Positions 17,532 through 26,500 of a DNA stretch of 64,000 nucleotides are shown here, one piece after another. Source of the DNA: Vibrio aerogenes (lineage in GTDB: Bacteria > Pseudomonadota > Gammaproteobacteria > Enterobacterales > Vibrionaceae). Each line of letters starts with the position of its first letter. Position 1 is the stretch's first letter. Location: positions 2,480,001 to 2,544,000 of the forward strand of contig NZ_AP024861.1 in the NCBI RefSeq assembly GCF_024346755.1. The letters run 5' to 3'. The position numbers and the translations under genes were made by a program. A model generated the notes under the pieces. That model was not told the origin of the DNA. It did not search any database and was given only the letters and a program-made list of their open reading frames with translations.

Positions 17532-17587
17532 TGGCCACTCCTTGTGGTTAGTGATTTTTCCTCGCAAGATTGATCACATGGCTTCAG

Positions 17588-17866
17588 TCAGTGGCCGCTG
17601 CCTGAAGCCGACTCATGTTCGATAGCCTGACCGGCCATCTCTGTGAAAACAGAATGCTTTGGCTGAGGTTCCGGAAACACATCTTCCAGTGAGCAATAAA
17701 TTCCCCAGCGTTTAAATGCGCCGACAATTTTCCAGCACATGGTCAGACTGATATTGCGAATGCCTGACTCATAATTGCCGATTGTGGATGGCATCACGCC
17801 AACCGCTTTTGCCAGAATGGCCTGACTTACCTTTGCCTGACGTCGGTACTTTGCAATTTTATTCAT
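17588..17866 (-). CDS. Cro-like HTH regulator
   Basis: The gene encodes 92 residues from the ATG at 17866 (MNKIAKYRRQAKVSQAILAK), preceded by AAGGAG. The HTH_3 helix-turn-helix (SQAILAKAVGVMPSTIGNYE) lies at about 14-33. The C-terminal part is short, with no S24 protease. It is divergent from the S24 repressor across three shared operators, as cro is from cI. Confidence 0.85.
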   Translation of the reverse strand: MNKIAKYRRQAKVSQAILAKAVGVMPSTIGNYESGIRNISLTMCWKIVGAFKRWGIYCSLEDVFPEPQPKHSVFTEMAGQAIEHESASGSGH

Positions 17867-17888
17867 TGTTTTCTCCTTGTTGGTGAGC

Positions 17889-17953
17889 AATATACACAAA
17901 ACGTGTTTGCATGTAAACACAAAAAGTGTCTATACTTCACACACAGATCGTGT
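17889..17953. promoter_or_regulatory. Divergent immunity promoters with three operators
   Basis: Three 13-bp dyads of form ACAC-N5-GTGT lie at 17894-17906, 17917-17929 and 17941-17953, spaced 23 and 24 bp. On the minus strand TTTACA (17912-17917) and TATATT (17889-17894), 17 bp apart, form a good promoter for the Cro-like operon. On the plus strand TATACT at 17931-17936 can serve the repressor gene. The layout copies the lambda OR region. Confidence 0.85.
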
Positions 17954-17968
17954 TAGATTCGGAACATT

Positions 17969-18706
17969 ATGAGTATGACTAAAAAGAAAGAAGTCGGATC
18001 GCGACTAAAACGATTCCGTGAAGCAGCAGGATTAAGTCAACGCGCCCTCGCCGAAAAATGTGGCTGGGGAGCATCGCGTATCGGTAACTACGAAGCCGGT
18101 GTCCGGAGTATTGATCTTGATGATGCAGAAATCATTGCCACGGCACTTCATGTCAAAGCTCACCAGCTGTTCTTTGATGATATTGCCCCTCAGTCGCCTG
18201 AACCGCAGCATAAAGAAGGCAATGCGGAAGTGCTGGGAAATATGCAGGCCTGGGATAGCCAGACGCCTTTATCCGAGGATGAAGTCTCTATCGCCTTTTT
18301 GTCTGAAATCAACTTATCAGCCGGTAATGGTTTAATGTGTGATCAGGAACAGGACAACGGTTTTCGTCTGCGTTTTGCTAAATCAACCCTCAGGCGCTAT
18401 AACGTTGCACCGGAAAATGCGGTCTGTGTTTCCGTGAAGGGAGACAGTATGGAGCCTGTCCTTCCTGATGGCTCAACGGTTGGCATTGATTGCGGCAACC
18501 GGAAGCTGGTAGACGGAAAAATATACGCGATTAACCACAATGGCGATTTGTTTATTAAGCGATTGTATAAACTTCCCGGCGGCGGTTTAAGAATTTACAG
18601 CTTCAATGAAATTGAATATCCGCCAAGAGAATATGAAGAACAGCAAGTCATTGACCAGAAAATCACCATCATCGGCCGTGTTTTCTGGTATTCCGTGCTT
18701 TTATAA
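17969..18706 (+). CDS. CI-type phage repressor, HTH plus S24 peptidase
   Basis: This 245-residue protein has an HTH_3 domain (about 10-60; LSQRALAEKCGWGASRIGNY) and a C-terminal LexA-like S24 peptidase. The catalytic Ser160 (GDSMEP) and Lys197 (FIKR) and the Ala118-Gly119 cleavage bond (LSAGNG) are visible. RecA-stimulated self-cleavage should therefore link induction to DNA damage. The gene faces away from the lytic operon and is followed by a palindrome that may end transcription. Confidence 0.92.
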   Translation: MSMTKKKEVGSRLKRFREAAGLSQRALAEKCGWGASRIGNYEAGVRSIDLDDAEIIATALHVKAHQLFFDDIAPQSPEPQHKEGNAEVLGNMQAWDSQTPLSEDEVSIAFLSEINLSAGNGLMCDQEQDNGFRLRFAKSTLRRYNVAPENAVCVSVKGDSMEPVLPDGSTVGIDCGNRKLVDGKIYAINHNGDLFIKRLYKLPGGGLRIYSFNEIEYPPREYEEQQVIDQKITIIGRVFWYSVLL

Positions 18707-18717
18707 ATCTTCACCGG

Positions 18718-18762
18718 ATACCCAAATGACCTGAAGGTGCTGTGTTCAGGTTGTGTGGGTAT
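18718..18762. repeat. Long imperfect palindrome after the repressor gene
   Basis: The arms ATACCCAAATGACCTGAA (18718-18735) and TTCAGGTTGTGTGGGTAT (18745-18762) pair with three mismatches around a 9-base loop. It resembles intergenic palindromes common in Vibrio (arms beginning TACCCAA). It could act as a terminator or protein site. Related sequence is seen at 56106-56145. Confidence 0.65.
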
Positions 18763-18925
18763 ACAAGAAACCACTCACATTCCTGAATCACCAAAAACCC
18801 TGTCACCGCCATACATTCAATACGATGGCGGTTCCTGGCGCTTTCTCACCGGTCACATCAATCAGGCTGCAACCACAAATTGTATATCCCCAGACCAGAT
18901 TCAGATGCTGGATTCAGCCATATAA

Positions 18926-18968
18926 ACACATTTTGTGATTGGAAATAAAAACACAAATAGTGTATAAT
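18926..18968 (+). promoter_or_regulatory. Second operator cluster with rightward promoter (PL-like)
   Basis: Two repressor dyads, ACACATTTTGTGA (18926-18938) and ACACAAATAGTGT (18951-18963), match the operator consensus, with a further half-site at 18997-19005. TTGGAA (18939-18944) and TATAAT (18963-18968) with an 18-bp spacer form a rightward promoter covered by these sites. This parallels lambda OL/PL and would be shut off by the repressor. Confidence 0.8.
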
Positions 18969-19009
18969 TACCCCTTCAGGCATTCACTTTTCGTGTACAC
19001 AAATACGGC

Positions 19010-19126
19010 ATGCAGTCATTGGTCAAAGCCCGGGGCGTGTTCGAAATCAAGAGGAACATTCATTCATTTGCGGCAGAAATAGACCAAAAGATCATAGCTG
19101 AAAATGAATCATGTCGCTTAAAATGA
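19010..19126 (+). CDS. Small phage protein under the PL-like promoter (38 aa)
   Basis: The ATG at 19010 opens a frame encoding MQSLVKARGVFEIKRNIHSF and AAEIDQKIIAENESCRLK. It begins about 35 bases after the predicted transcription start. No good SD is visible. The product is amphipathic and charged, with no recognised family. It would be made only when the repressor is inactivated. Confidence 0.4.
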   Translation: MQSLVKARGVFEIKRNIHSFAAEIDQKIIAENESCRLK

Positions 19127-19184
19127 AACAATGAGCATATTTGCATGTCTATTATCAAAGGCGTGTTTATCTGAGGAGATATTT

Positions 19185-19274
19185 ATGAAAATGCTGGCGC
19201 TTTACCTTGGCCTGTGCGGATTATTTCTGCTTGTTTACTGGATTTACAATCTGTACAAAGACAGAGACGGATAA
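19185..19274 (+). CDS. Small single-span membrane protein (29 aa)
   Basis: The ATG at 19185 has a strong GAGGAG SD and encodes MKMLALYLGLCGLFLLVYWI followed by YNLYKDRDG. The product is one transmembrane helix with a charged cytoplasmic tail. It is the last gene of the region before host sequence. Its dependence on the PL-like promoter is inferred. It could alternatively be a host gene, since small proteins of this shape (YWIYNLY) also occur in chromosomes. Confidence 0.6.
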   Translation: MKMLALYLGLCGLFLLVYWIYNLYKDRDG

Positions 19275-19487
19275 GTTTCGTCTTCATTCTTCATCCGATG
19301 AACGTTACATATGTGACGCGGTCACAAAAATCACCCATGTGCCTCAAACCAACTCTGAGCTTAAAGCCTTAATCTTTTAGGTATTTTTACTGTGTGCTTC
19401 TTACACTATGATAAGAGCAGGCAGAAGCAAAGCCGACAAAACCTGAAATATTCATCCTCTACTGATAAAAACCAGGACCGTATTGAC

Positions 19488-20087
19488 ATGACAGAAGATA
19501 AGAAAAACCGTTACCAGGCACGCCAGCAACGGGTCAAAGAGAAAGTGGACAGCCGCATCGAAGCCGCACAGGAAGAAAAAGGTATTTTGCTGGTCATCAC
19601 CGGTAACGGTAAAGGAAAAACAACGTCTGGCTTCGGTACGGTCGCCAGAGCCGTTGGTCACGGGCTAAAATGTGGTGTTGCCCAGTTCATCAAAGGCAAC
19701 TGGGACAATGGCGAGCGCAACCTGCTTGAACAGCATGGCGTTCAGTTTCATGTCATGGCGACCGGATTTACCTGGGAAACCCAGAATAAAGAAACCGATA
19801 CGATAGCCGCTCAGGGTGTGTGGCAACACTGTTTGCAGATGCTGCAGGATGAGTCTTTAAATCTGGTCTTACTCGATGAACTGACTTACATGATTACCTA
19901 TGGATATATCGAACTGGACGAGGTTCTGGAGGCATTGAGCCGCCGTCCGGCCATGCAGACGGTTATCATCACCGGCCGGGCCGCACACCGTGAATTAATT
20001 GCAGCCGCAGACACCGTCTCTGAAGTCAAAAATGTTAAACATGCCTTCGAAGCTGGCATTAAAGCACAGCGGGGCGTGGACTGGTAA
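19488..20087 (+). CDS. cobO: Cob(I)alamin/corrinoid adenosyltransferase, CobO/BtuR type
   Basis: The 199-residue product starts at the ATG at 19488 (MTEDKKNRYQARQQRVKEKV). It has the P-loop GNGKGKTTSGFGT at about 40-52, VAQFIKGNWDNGERN, and the DELTY motif after a hydrophobic strand (NLVLLDELTYMI). This is the CobA/BtuR family, which transfers the adenosyl group of ATP to cob(I)alamin. The length matches E. coli BtuR (196). It is convergent with asmA. The prophage right boundary must lie between 19274 and this gene. No cobalamin riboswitch is visible upstream. Confidence 0.93.
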   Translation: MTEDKKNRYQARQQRVKEKVDSRIEAAQEEKGILLVITGNGKGKTTSGFGTVARAVGHGLKCGVAQFIKGNWDNGERNLLEQHGVQFHVMATGFTWETQNKETDTIAAQGVWQHCLQMLQDESLNLVLLDELTYMITYGYIELDEVLEALSRRPAMQTVIITGRAAHRELIAAADTVSEVKNVKHAFEAGIKAQRGVDW

Positions 20088-20167
20088 TCCCCATGTCACT
20101 GATGGTCTGATCAGAAACCGGATGCGATTCGTATCAAATCCGGGACAGATAAACCGACAGACAATGA

Positions 20168-20203
20168 ATGTGCCTGACCGGCAGAAGCCCCGGTCAGGCA
20201 CAT
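20168..20203. terminator. Strong hairpin between convergent cobO and asmA
   Basis: Perfect 14-bp arms (ATGTGCCTGACCGG / CCGGTCAGGCACAT) flank an 8-base loop. The following tract is not T-rich, so it is a barrier-type hairpin and not a textbook intrinsic terminator. A second short hairpin follows at 20214-20229. Confidence 0.65.
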
Positions 20204-20258
20204 ATTGACCATTTTGGTCTGTTGACCAGAAAAAGCCGGGTGAAAACACAAAACGAGA

Positions 20259-22202
20259 TTAGAACAATTTTTTGAGAAGATTGTTCACCGCTTCGCGCGT
20301 TTTCTCATCTTTGATTTTTTCATCCAGCTTTTTCAGGCCACGGTTCAGTTCCTTCTTCGCTTTTTGTTTCAGCACATCATCAAAAACAACTTTATAATGT
20401 GGCTTCTGCCAGTTGCCGGTTACCTTCAGCGGTATTGTGATATCGCGCAATTCATCGATATCCTTGCCCCCTTGTCCCTGTAACGATCCGACAAACGATG
20501 TCCGCACCAGCATATCCTGGCTCTGATTCAGATAGTTCACCTGCCCTTCGCCATGCACACGCAGTAATGGCGACATCATGGATAAATCACGGGTTGCTGC
20601 AATCCCCTGCTTCAGATTAAATGTGCCGCTGAGTGCACTAAAGTCGGTTTTCTGCACGGCATTGTCCGGCAGTGAGCGACCTTTTATTTTGGCATAGCCA
20701 CGACGAATCAGCTGAGCAATATTAATCCCGTTGATCGCACCATCGGCCAGCTCAACCCGAACCGTCCCATACAAGTTTTTCTTCAGCCGCGTCCCGCTCA
20801 ATCCTTTTCCGGCCACGTTAACTTTCACTGTGCCTGTACCTTCAAACTGATCATTCTCCGCCAGCGCCTTCAACAGCGGCTGAATTTGCACGCCGGTCAT
20901 TTGCTGATTCACCTGATAGGTCGCCGGTACCTGGCGACCATTCAGCTGAATATCTGCTTTTATTTTTCCCTGATAAAGCCCGGCATCAGTCACGATCAAA
21001 CGGGCAATCCCTTGCTGAACGGAAGTTTTCAGCGCCACATCAGTCAGGACGACCTGCTTCACCTTCAGCCGGTCTATCCGGAGATCTCCGGACACGTCCA
21101 GTGTTTTCAGCCCGGTTAAATCCGGCTCCTGTGAAGATACCGTCTGTGCGGCTTGAGTTGACTGAACATTTTTATTTGATTGAAGACTTTGATTTACCTG
21201 AGCATCCGGATTTGCCGGTGATTTCGCGGCAGAAGCCGGTAACAGGCGGTCCAGATCAATATCCGGACTATGCAGGCTGAAGCGCACCTGAGGCATCGGT
21301 TTGTTCAGGGTAATCGTGGATTGACCGTCAATTTGCACATCATTGAACTTCAGATCCAGCCCTGTCAGCTGGATCACTTTCGCTACCAAATCCATGTCCA
21401 TCTGACCTTTAAGCGCGATCTTGAGCGGATTCAGCGGCAATGACTCCCCATTCACGCTGGCCTGCAGATCCAGATCTTTGAGACTGAATTTCCCATAATC
21501 TGCTGCCAGCTGAAAATTGCCCAGCCCCTGCACCGAGAAAGAGCGTGAGTCCTGCCGGCCCTGACCAGAGAGCTCAAACCCGGTCCACTGACCCGGTAAA
21601 AACTCAGAAATATTCAGGTTTAAATCACTGAGAATTGTCTGTTTTCCGGCCGCCGCATCGCGGATTTCTGCGTGAGCATGGGTCACTGCAATACCCGCGA
21701 CTGTCACCTGCCAGCCGTGGCCAGACGACTCACCTGCCGTATCAGATGACGATGAGGATGCCACTGCTGGTGCCTGCGTGGCCGGTTTGGATTGCGGCTC
21801 TGACACCTTGTTTTTCTTCAGTGAATCAAGATTCGAGACACCATCTTTGCGGGTTTCGATATCCAGCCGCATCCCGTCAAGGCGGATCTGGCCGATATGT
21901 AGTTGCTGGCTGAACAGCGGCATCACCGAGACATCCGCAGCCGCTTCTTTGACTTCCAGCAGGTTATCACGCTCAAATCCCGGTGGATTCTTCAGTGCAA
22001 CCTGCCCGACATGAAGACCGACTGACGGGAAAAACTGCCATTTCAGATCACCCGTTACCACAAGGTCTAAGCCGGTTGCCCGCTTCGTCTGCTCAACAAT
22101 CAGCGGCTTGTACTGATTCGGGTCAACCAGCGTCACCAGCAATATCATCGCCCCGATAACAACGACAAGCAGCCCCACAATCACATAAAGCAGTTTTTTC
22201 AT
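20259..22202 (-). CDS. asmA: AsmA family outer-membrane assembly protein
   Basis: This 647-residue protein has an N-terminal membrane anchor (LLYVIVGLLVVVIGAMILLV) followed by the AsmA start pattern DPNQYKPLIVEQTKRATGLD and LQWFFP-type LKWQFFPSVGL. The C-terminal AsmA domain includes ELADGAINGINIAQLIRRGY near 500. A Ser/Gln/Pro-rich linker lies at about 325-360. AsmA is a periplasmic, inner-membrane anchored protein affecting outer-membrane biogenesis, now grouped with bridge-like lipid transport proteins. The neighbourhood with udk is usual in vibrios. Confidence 0.92.
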   Translation of the reverse strand: MKKLLYVIVGLLVVVIGAMILLVTLVDPNQYKPLIVEQTKRATGLDLVVTGDLKWQFFPSVGLHVGQVALKNPPGFERDNLLEVKEAAADVSVMPLFSQQLHIGQIRLDGMRLDIETRKDGVSNLDSLKKNKVSEPQSKPATQAPAVASSSSSDTAGESSGHGWQVTVAGIAVTHAHAEIRDAAAGKQTILSDLNLNISEFLPGQWTGFELSGQGRQDSRSFSVQGLGNFQLAADYGKFSLKDLDLQASVNGESLPLNPLKIALKGQMDMDLVAKVIQLTGLDLKFNDVQIDGQSTITLNKPMPQVRFSLHSPDIDLDRLLPASAAKSPANPDAQVNQSLQSNKNVQSTQAAQTVSSQEPDLTGLKTLDVSGDLRIDRLKVKQVVLTDVALKTSVQQGIARLIVTDAGLYQGKIKADIQLNGRQVPATYQVNQQMTGVQIQPLLKALAENDQFEGTGTVKVNVAGKGLSGTRLKKNLYGTVRVELADGAINGINIAQLIRRGYAKIKGRSLPDNAVQKTDFSALSGTFNLKQGIAATRDLSMMSPLLRVHGEGQVNYLNQSQDMLVRTSFVGSLQGQGGKDIDELRDITIPLKVTGNWQKPHYKVVFDDVLKQKAKKELNRGLKKLDEKIKDEKTREAVNNLLKKLF

Positions 22203-22376
22203 TATTCTTCAGCCTCCGGTACATAAAATTTACCTGAGCCACCTCATGCCTTAACACCTGCATTCTCAGGTCACTCAGGCTTGTCAAAGTAGCATATCAG
22301 AACGGGGGAATAAAACCTCACATCCGGCTCTTTTCCGCCAACATCTGCGCTCATTATCCCCGGAACACTGCGCCAC

Positions 22377-23528
22377 TTAAGCCTCCTCTTTTATCATGAG
22401 TTTCTGAATTTTTTTCACCAGAATGTCACCTTTGGTTGGTTTCACGATGTAATCTTTCGCGCCACACTGGATACATTTTTGAAAGATGGATTTATCAGTA
22501 AAACTGGTCAGCATAATCACAGCGACATGTTCCAGCTCCGGCAACGCCTGTAATGCTTTCAGTGTCCGGAAACCATCCATCACCGGCATATCGATATCCA
22601 GCAAAATCACATGTGGTATCATCACCTTCGCCTTGAGCAGGGCTTCGGCACCATTGCTGGCGGTTTCCACTTTAAATCCGCGGGGCTCCAGAATGGTGGA
22701 TATAATTTTCAGCATCACCGGCTGATCATCTGCCGCCAGAATCAGTGGTGTGACTTCTTTTTTTACATCTTTATGCTGCACTTCCCGAATCGCAAAGCTC
22801 ATTTCATCCATAAACTCGTCATGCAGGGTATGCAAGTCATGCAGATTCTTTTTCAGTGTGGACAATTGTACGCCCGATGCATCCGGATGGGCGTTGATCA
22901 TCCGGCTCATCACCCGTTTCCACTCACCAGCCGGAATCTGTTCCAGAACCTGCTCCAGCGGCTTAATGACCTGCTTTAACGCTGTACTTTGTCGCTGTTT
23001 CTCCTGTTCTATCTTTGTTTCAATCACATCAAGTGCTTCATAGCTGGCGTTCAGTTCATCAGACATCTGATGGATACTCTGCGCCTCATCGTGCAGCTGA
23101 ATCTGCGTCAGAATAAAGTCCTTTAACTGATACAGGGTCAGCTGGAATCTGAAAATGTCGTAAACAGGTTTAATCGTTTCATACGTGTAAAACTGATGAT
23201 TCTCGCACAACAGATATGCTGATTTTCTGTGTTGTTTGTCGCAAACCAACATGGAAATACCGGGGATGGTTCTCAGCTTTTCCAGTTCAGGATAATGATC
23301 CAGCTGCTGTTTCAGCCTGAGAGAATCTCCCGGCTGATCAAAAGCAAAAATACATAAAATGCCGTGAAATTCTTTTTGCTGTAAATGGCGGATCAGTTCC
23401 TGTTCACTCTCAACCCCGAAACTATAAATCTGACTGAAACATGGCATCACAATATCTCTGACCTGATCTAACACTTCCAGTGAATCATAAAAAATGAAGA
23501 CACTGACCGGAATCTCCTGCCCTTGCAT
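22377..23528 (-). CDS. Response regulator with divergent N-terminal module
   Basis: The 383-residue product carries a complete C-terminal receiver domain (about 262-380): acidic pair AADDQP, phospho-acceptor Asp311 (VILLDIDMP), MLTS and VKPTK with the conserved Lys. The N-terminal ~140 residues (VFIFYDSLEVLDQVRDIVMP) look like a degenerate receiver fold, followed by a coiled coil (about 160-230). There is no DNA-binding output, so it probably works by protein contact or as a phosphate sink. It lies 56 bp downstream of the hybrid kinase gene. Confidence 0.85.
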   Translation of the reverse strand: MQGQEIPVSVFIFYDSLEVLDQVRDIVMPCFSQIYSFGVESEQELIRHLQQKEFHGILCIFAFDQPGDSLRLKQQLDHYPELEKLRTIPGISMLVCDKQHRKSAYLLCENHQFYTYETIKPVYDIFRFQLTLYQLKDFILTQIQLHDEAQSIHQMSDELNASYEALDVIETKIEQEKQRQSTALKQVIKPLEQVLEQIPAGEWKRVMSRMINAHPDASGVQLSTLKKNLHDLHTLHDEFMDEMSFAIREVQHKDVKKEVTPLILAADDQPVMLKIISTILEPRGFKVETASNGAEALLKAKVMIPHVILLDIDMPVMDGFRTLKALQALPELEHVAVIMLTSFTDKSIFQKCIQCGAKDYIVKPTKGDILVKKIQKLMIKEEA

Positions 23529-23583
23529 TTTGTGTCACTCCCCATGTTGTTCTGGCTCAGCCAACAGTTTTCCAGCAACGGAT

Positions 23584-26500
23584 TCAGATAATACCGTCGG
23601 CTTCCAGACTCTCTTTCAGGTAATTCATCTCTGACTTAATGTCCTGAATCAGAGTGCTCACCATCTCGATGTTATTACAATTCGCTTCGACTTGTTTGAA
23701 GTGACGACTGAGCGCCATCGCTCCGCTGGAAGCCGCTGCCCCTTTCGCGCCATGTGCTTTGCTGCGGATCAGTTCACTGTTTTGTTCTGCCAGTGCGGCT
23801 TCCAGCGCCGATAAATCTTTCGAGACACTTTCCCAGAACATCGCCAGTACCGCCCGTACCAGCGATTGGTCATCGGTGCCAATCACACTGCTCAGTTGTT
23901 CATAATCAATCCCCTGAATCTGCGATGAGCTGACGGATTCCTGCGGCAATCCCGTCACGGCAGATTGCAGGGAAATGCTCTTCATGCGCAGTGAAAGAAT
24001 TTTCTTCAGCTTGCTCAGCTCAACCGGTTTGGCAATATAGTCATCCATTCCGGCTTTCAGACAATGCTCTGACTCACCGGCCATTGCATTGGCGGTTAAT
24101 GCAATGACAACCGTGCGCTCGCGTCCTTCCTGCTCTTCGATCTGACGAATCTCAGAAGTCAGCTCATAACCGTCCATCTCTGGCATGTGGCAATCTGTCA
24201 GTACCAGACCAAACCGGCCGGAACGCCACATATCCAGTGCAATTTTCCCGTTATCAGCCATCTCATAAGCGTAGCCGAGCTTTTCCAGTTGCCGGGAGAT
24301 CACCAGCTGATTCACCGGCTGATCTTCCGCACATAAAATCAAAGTACCGGCGGCAATCGCCGTCGTTTTATCCGGCACAATCACCTGATCCGGTTCACTG
24401 ACTGAAGAGAAATCCCAGTCAATATCCGGGCTCTCCAGCCCACAGGAGACCGCCAGCCCGAAGATAAACTCGGTGGGTTTGAGCGGATGTGCGCCGACGA
24501 CGTAAGATTGTTGCGATATGTAGCCCTGAGTACAAACAGGATCGCGGGTCAGGGATACCACCACGCTAAAGGCTTCCATGGCTTGACTGACTTCCTCATC
24601 CGTCACCGTGACCGGCAAATAACCATCGGGTATCACCTCCGGCTGCTGGTAGTAAACCTTTGCAAAATCAAGCTGCTCAATAATATTCAGACAAGCTTGT
24701 CTGAGCAGGACATCACTGACCCTGAGGACCAGCACATGCTGTGAAAAACGATAATCCGGCAGACTGACAGAGGCGTTTGGTGCAGCATCTGCCGGCACTT
24801 TGATGGTGAATGTACTGCCTTTTCCTTTCTGGCTTTCTGCCTGAATCGTGCCCCCCATCATGTCAACAAATGATTTGGTAATGCTCAGGCCAAGCCCGGT
24901 GCCACCATATTTCCGGGTCGTTGATGAATCCGCCTGAGAAAATGGCCGGAATAGCTTGCCAAGCTGTGCTTCACTCATGCCAATGCCATTATCTTCCACG
25001 CTGAGCGTCAGCGTCCCGGCGTCATAACTGATATGGATGATCACAAAACCCGGCCGGCCATTTCCACCGGTAAATTTAATCGAATTCCCCAGCAGGTTCA
25101 GGATAATCTGGCGGATACGGACGGAGTCCAGCAACAGCGGGTCCGGCGTCATAAAGTGATAATAAATAAAGATATCCACCCCTTTGTTACCGGCATTCAC
25201 CCAAAGCGCTTCCGTGGTTTTTTCAATCAGTGTCAGCAGTGAGGTTTCCGTATATTCCAGTGCCATCTGCCCGGCCTCAATTTTTGAGAAATCCAGAATA
25301 TCGTTAATAATTTCCAGCAACGAAAATGCAGAGTCCCGTACCGTATTCGCCATGCGTTTCTGATCCCGGGTCAGCGAGGTGTCCCGCAGCAGGTCAATCA
25401 TACCGATCACCCCATTCATCGGCGTCCGGATTTCATGGCTCATGGTGGCCAGAAACCGCGACTTCGACTCACTGGCCTGACGGGCGGCAAAGGTCTCTTT
25501 CTCCAGCCTTATCTGCGCCTGACGCTCTTCGGTAATATCCAGATTGATACCGAACATCATTTCGGCAAAGTCATTTTCCCCGGCAATGACGTCCGCCGCT
25601 GCTTTGACCCAGTGCACCTGCTGCGTCTTCTCATTAATAATCCGGAACTCACAGTTAAAGGGTTTGAGGTTGTCAATACAGTCACGGAAGATAGCTTCAG
25701 CCATCCCGATATCTTCCGGATGAAGCCGGTTACGCCAACTCTCATAGACCAGAGCTTCATCTTCCGGCACGCCGTACAATGCGTACATATTGTCATCCCA
25801 CTTCAGCGCACCGGTGCTGAGGTTGATTGACCAGTTACACACACCACCCGCTTCGGATGCCAGTGCCCGTCCTTTGAGCAGTTCGTCACGCTGTGCTTTC
25901 GACTCTCTCAGCGCTTCTTCAAATGCTTTGCGTTCAGAAATATCTTCAACCACAGAAATAAAATACTTCGGCGAATCATCCGGGTTACGGACCAGTGAAA
26001 CAGACACCGTTGCCCACAGCACTTCACCATTTTTGCGCACATAACGCTTATCGATAGTAAATTCCTTACGGCGTCCGGCCTTCACATCCTCAATCAGCTG
26101 TACACCCCGGGCTGCATCATCACTGAACGTAATATCGGTGAAAGAAAGCTGGAGCAGCTCCGCTTCCGTATAACCAAAATCACTACACATCCGGTGATTG
26201 ACTTCGAGAAACCGGCCTTCAGGCGATAATCTTGCAATCCCGACGGCCGCATTACTGAAGGCGGCCCGGTAAATGATTTCCCGCTCAGTCAACTCGTCTT
26301 TCAGTGCCTGCTCCCGCAGCCAGTTTTCCACCTGCATGGTAATATCCCGCACCACCCCGACAAATGCAGGGCGATTATCCAGCCAGGTTTCACCGATGGA
26401 AATTTCGACCGGAAAAATCCGCCCGGATGCATGAATCCCCGCCATTTTTCCGGGAGCTCCGACCCGGTTCCGGCAACTGACCAGTAAAGACTGAAGTGTT

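Noticed and set aside
18737..18925. 62-codon plus-strand frame after the repressor
   Set aside because: It begins inside the palindrome at 18718-18762, has no SD and has unusual composition; the sequence is better explained as palindrome plus operator region.
19275..19487. Cobalamin riboswitch upstream of cobO
   Set aside because: The B12-box core is not seen and the gap is only about 210 bp.
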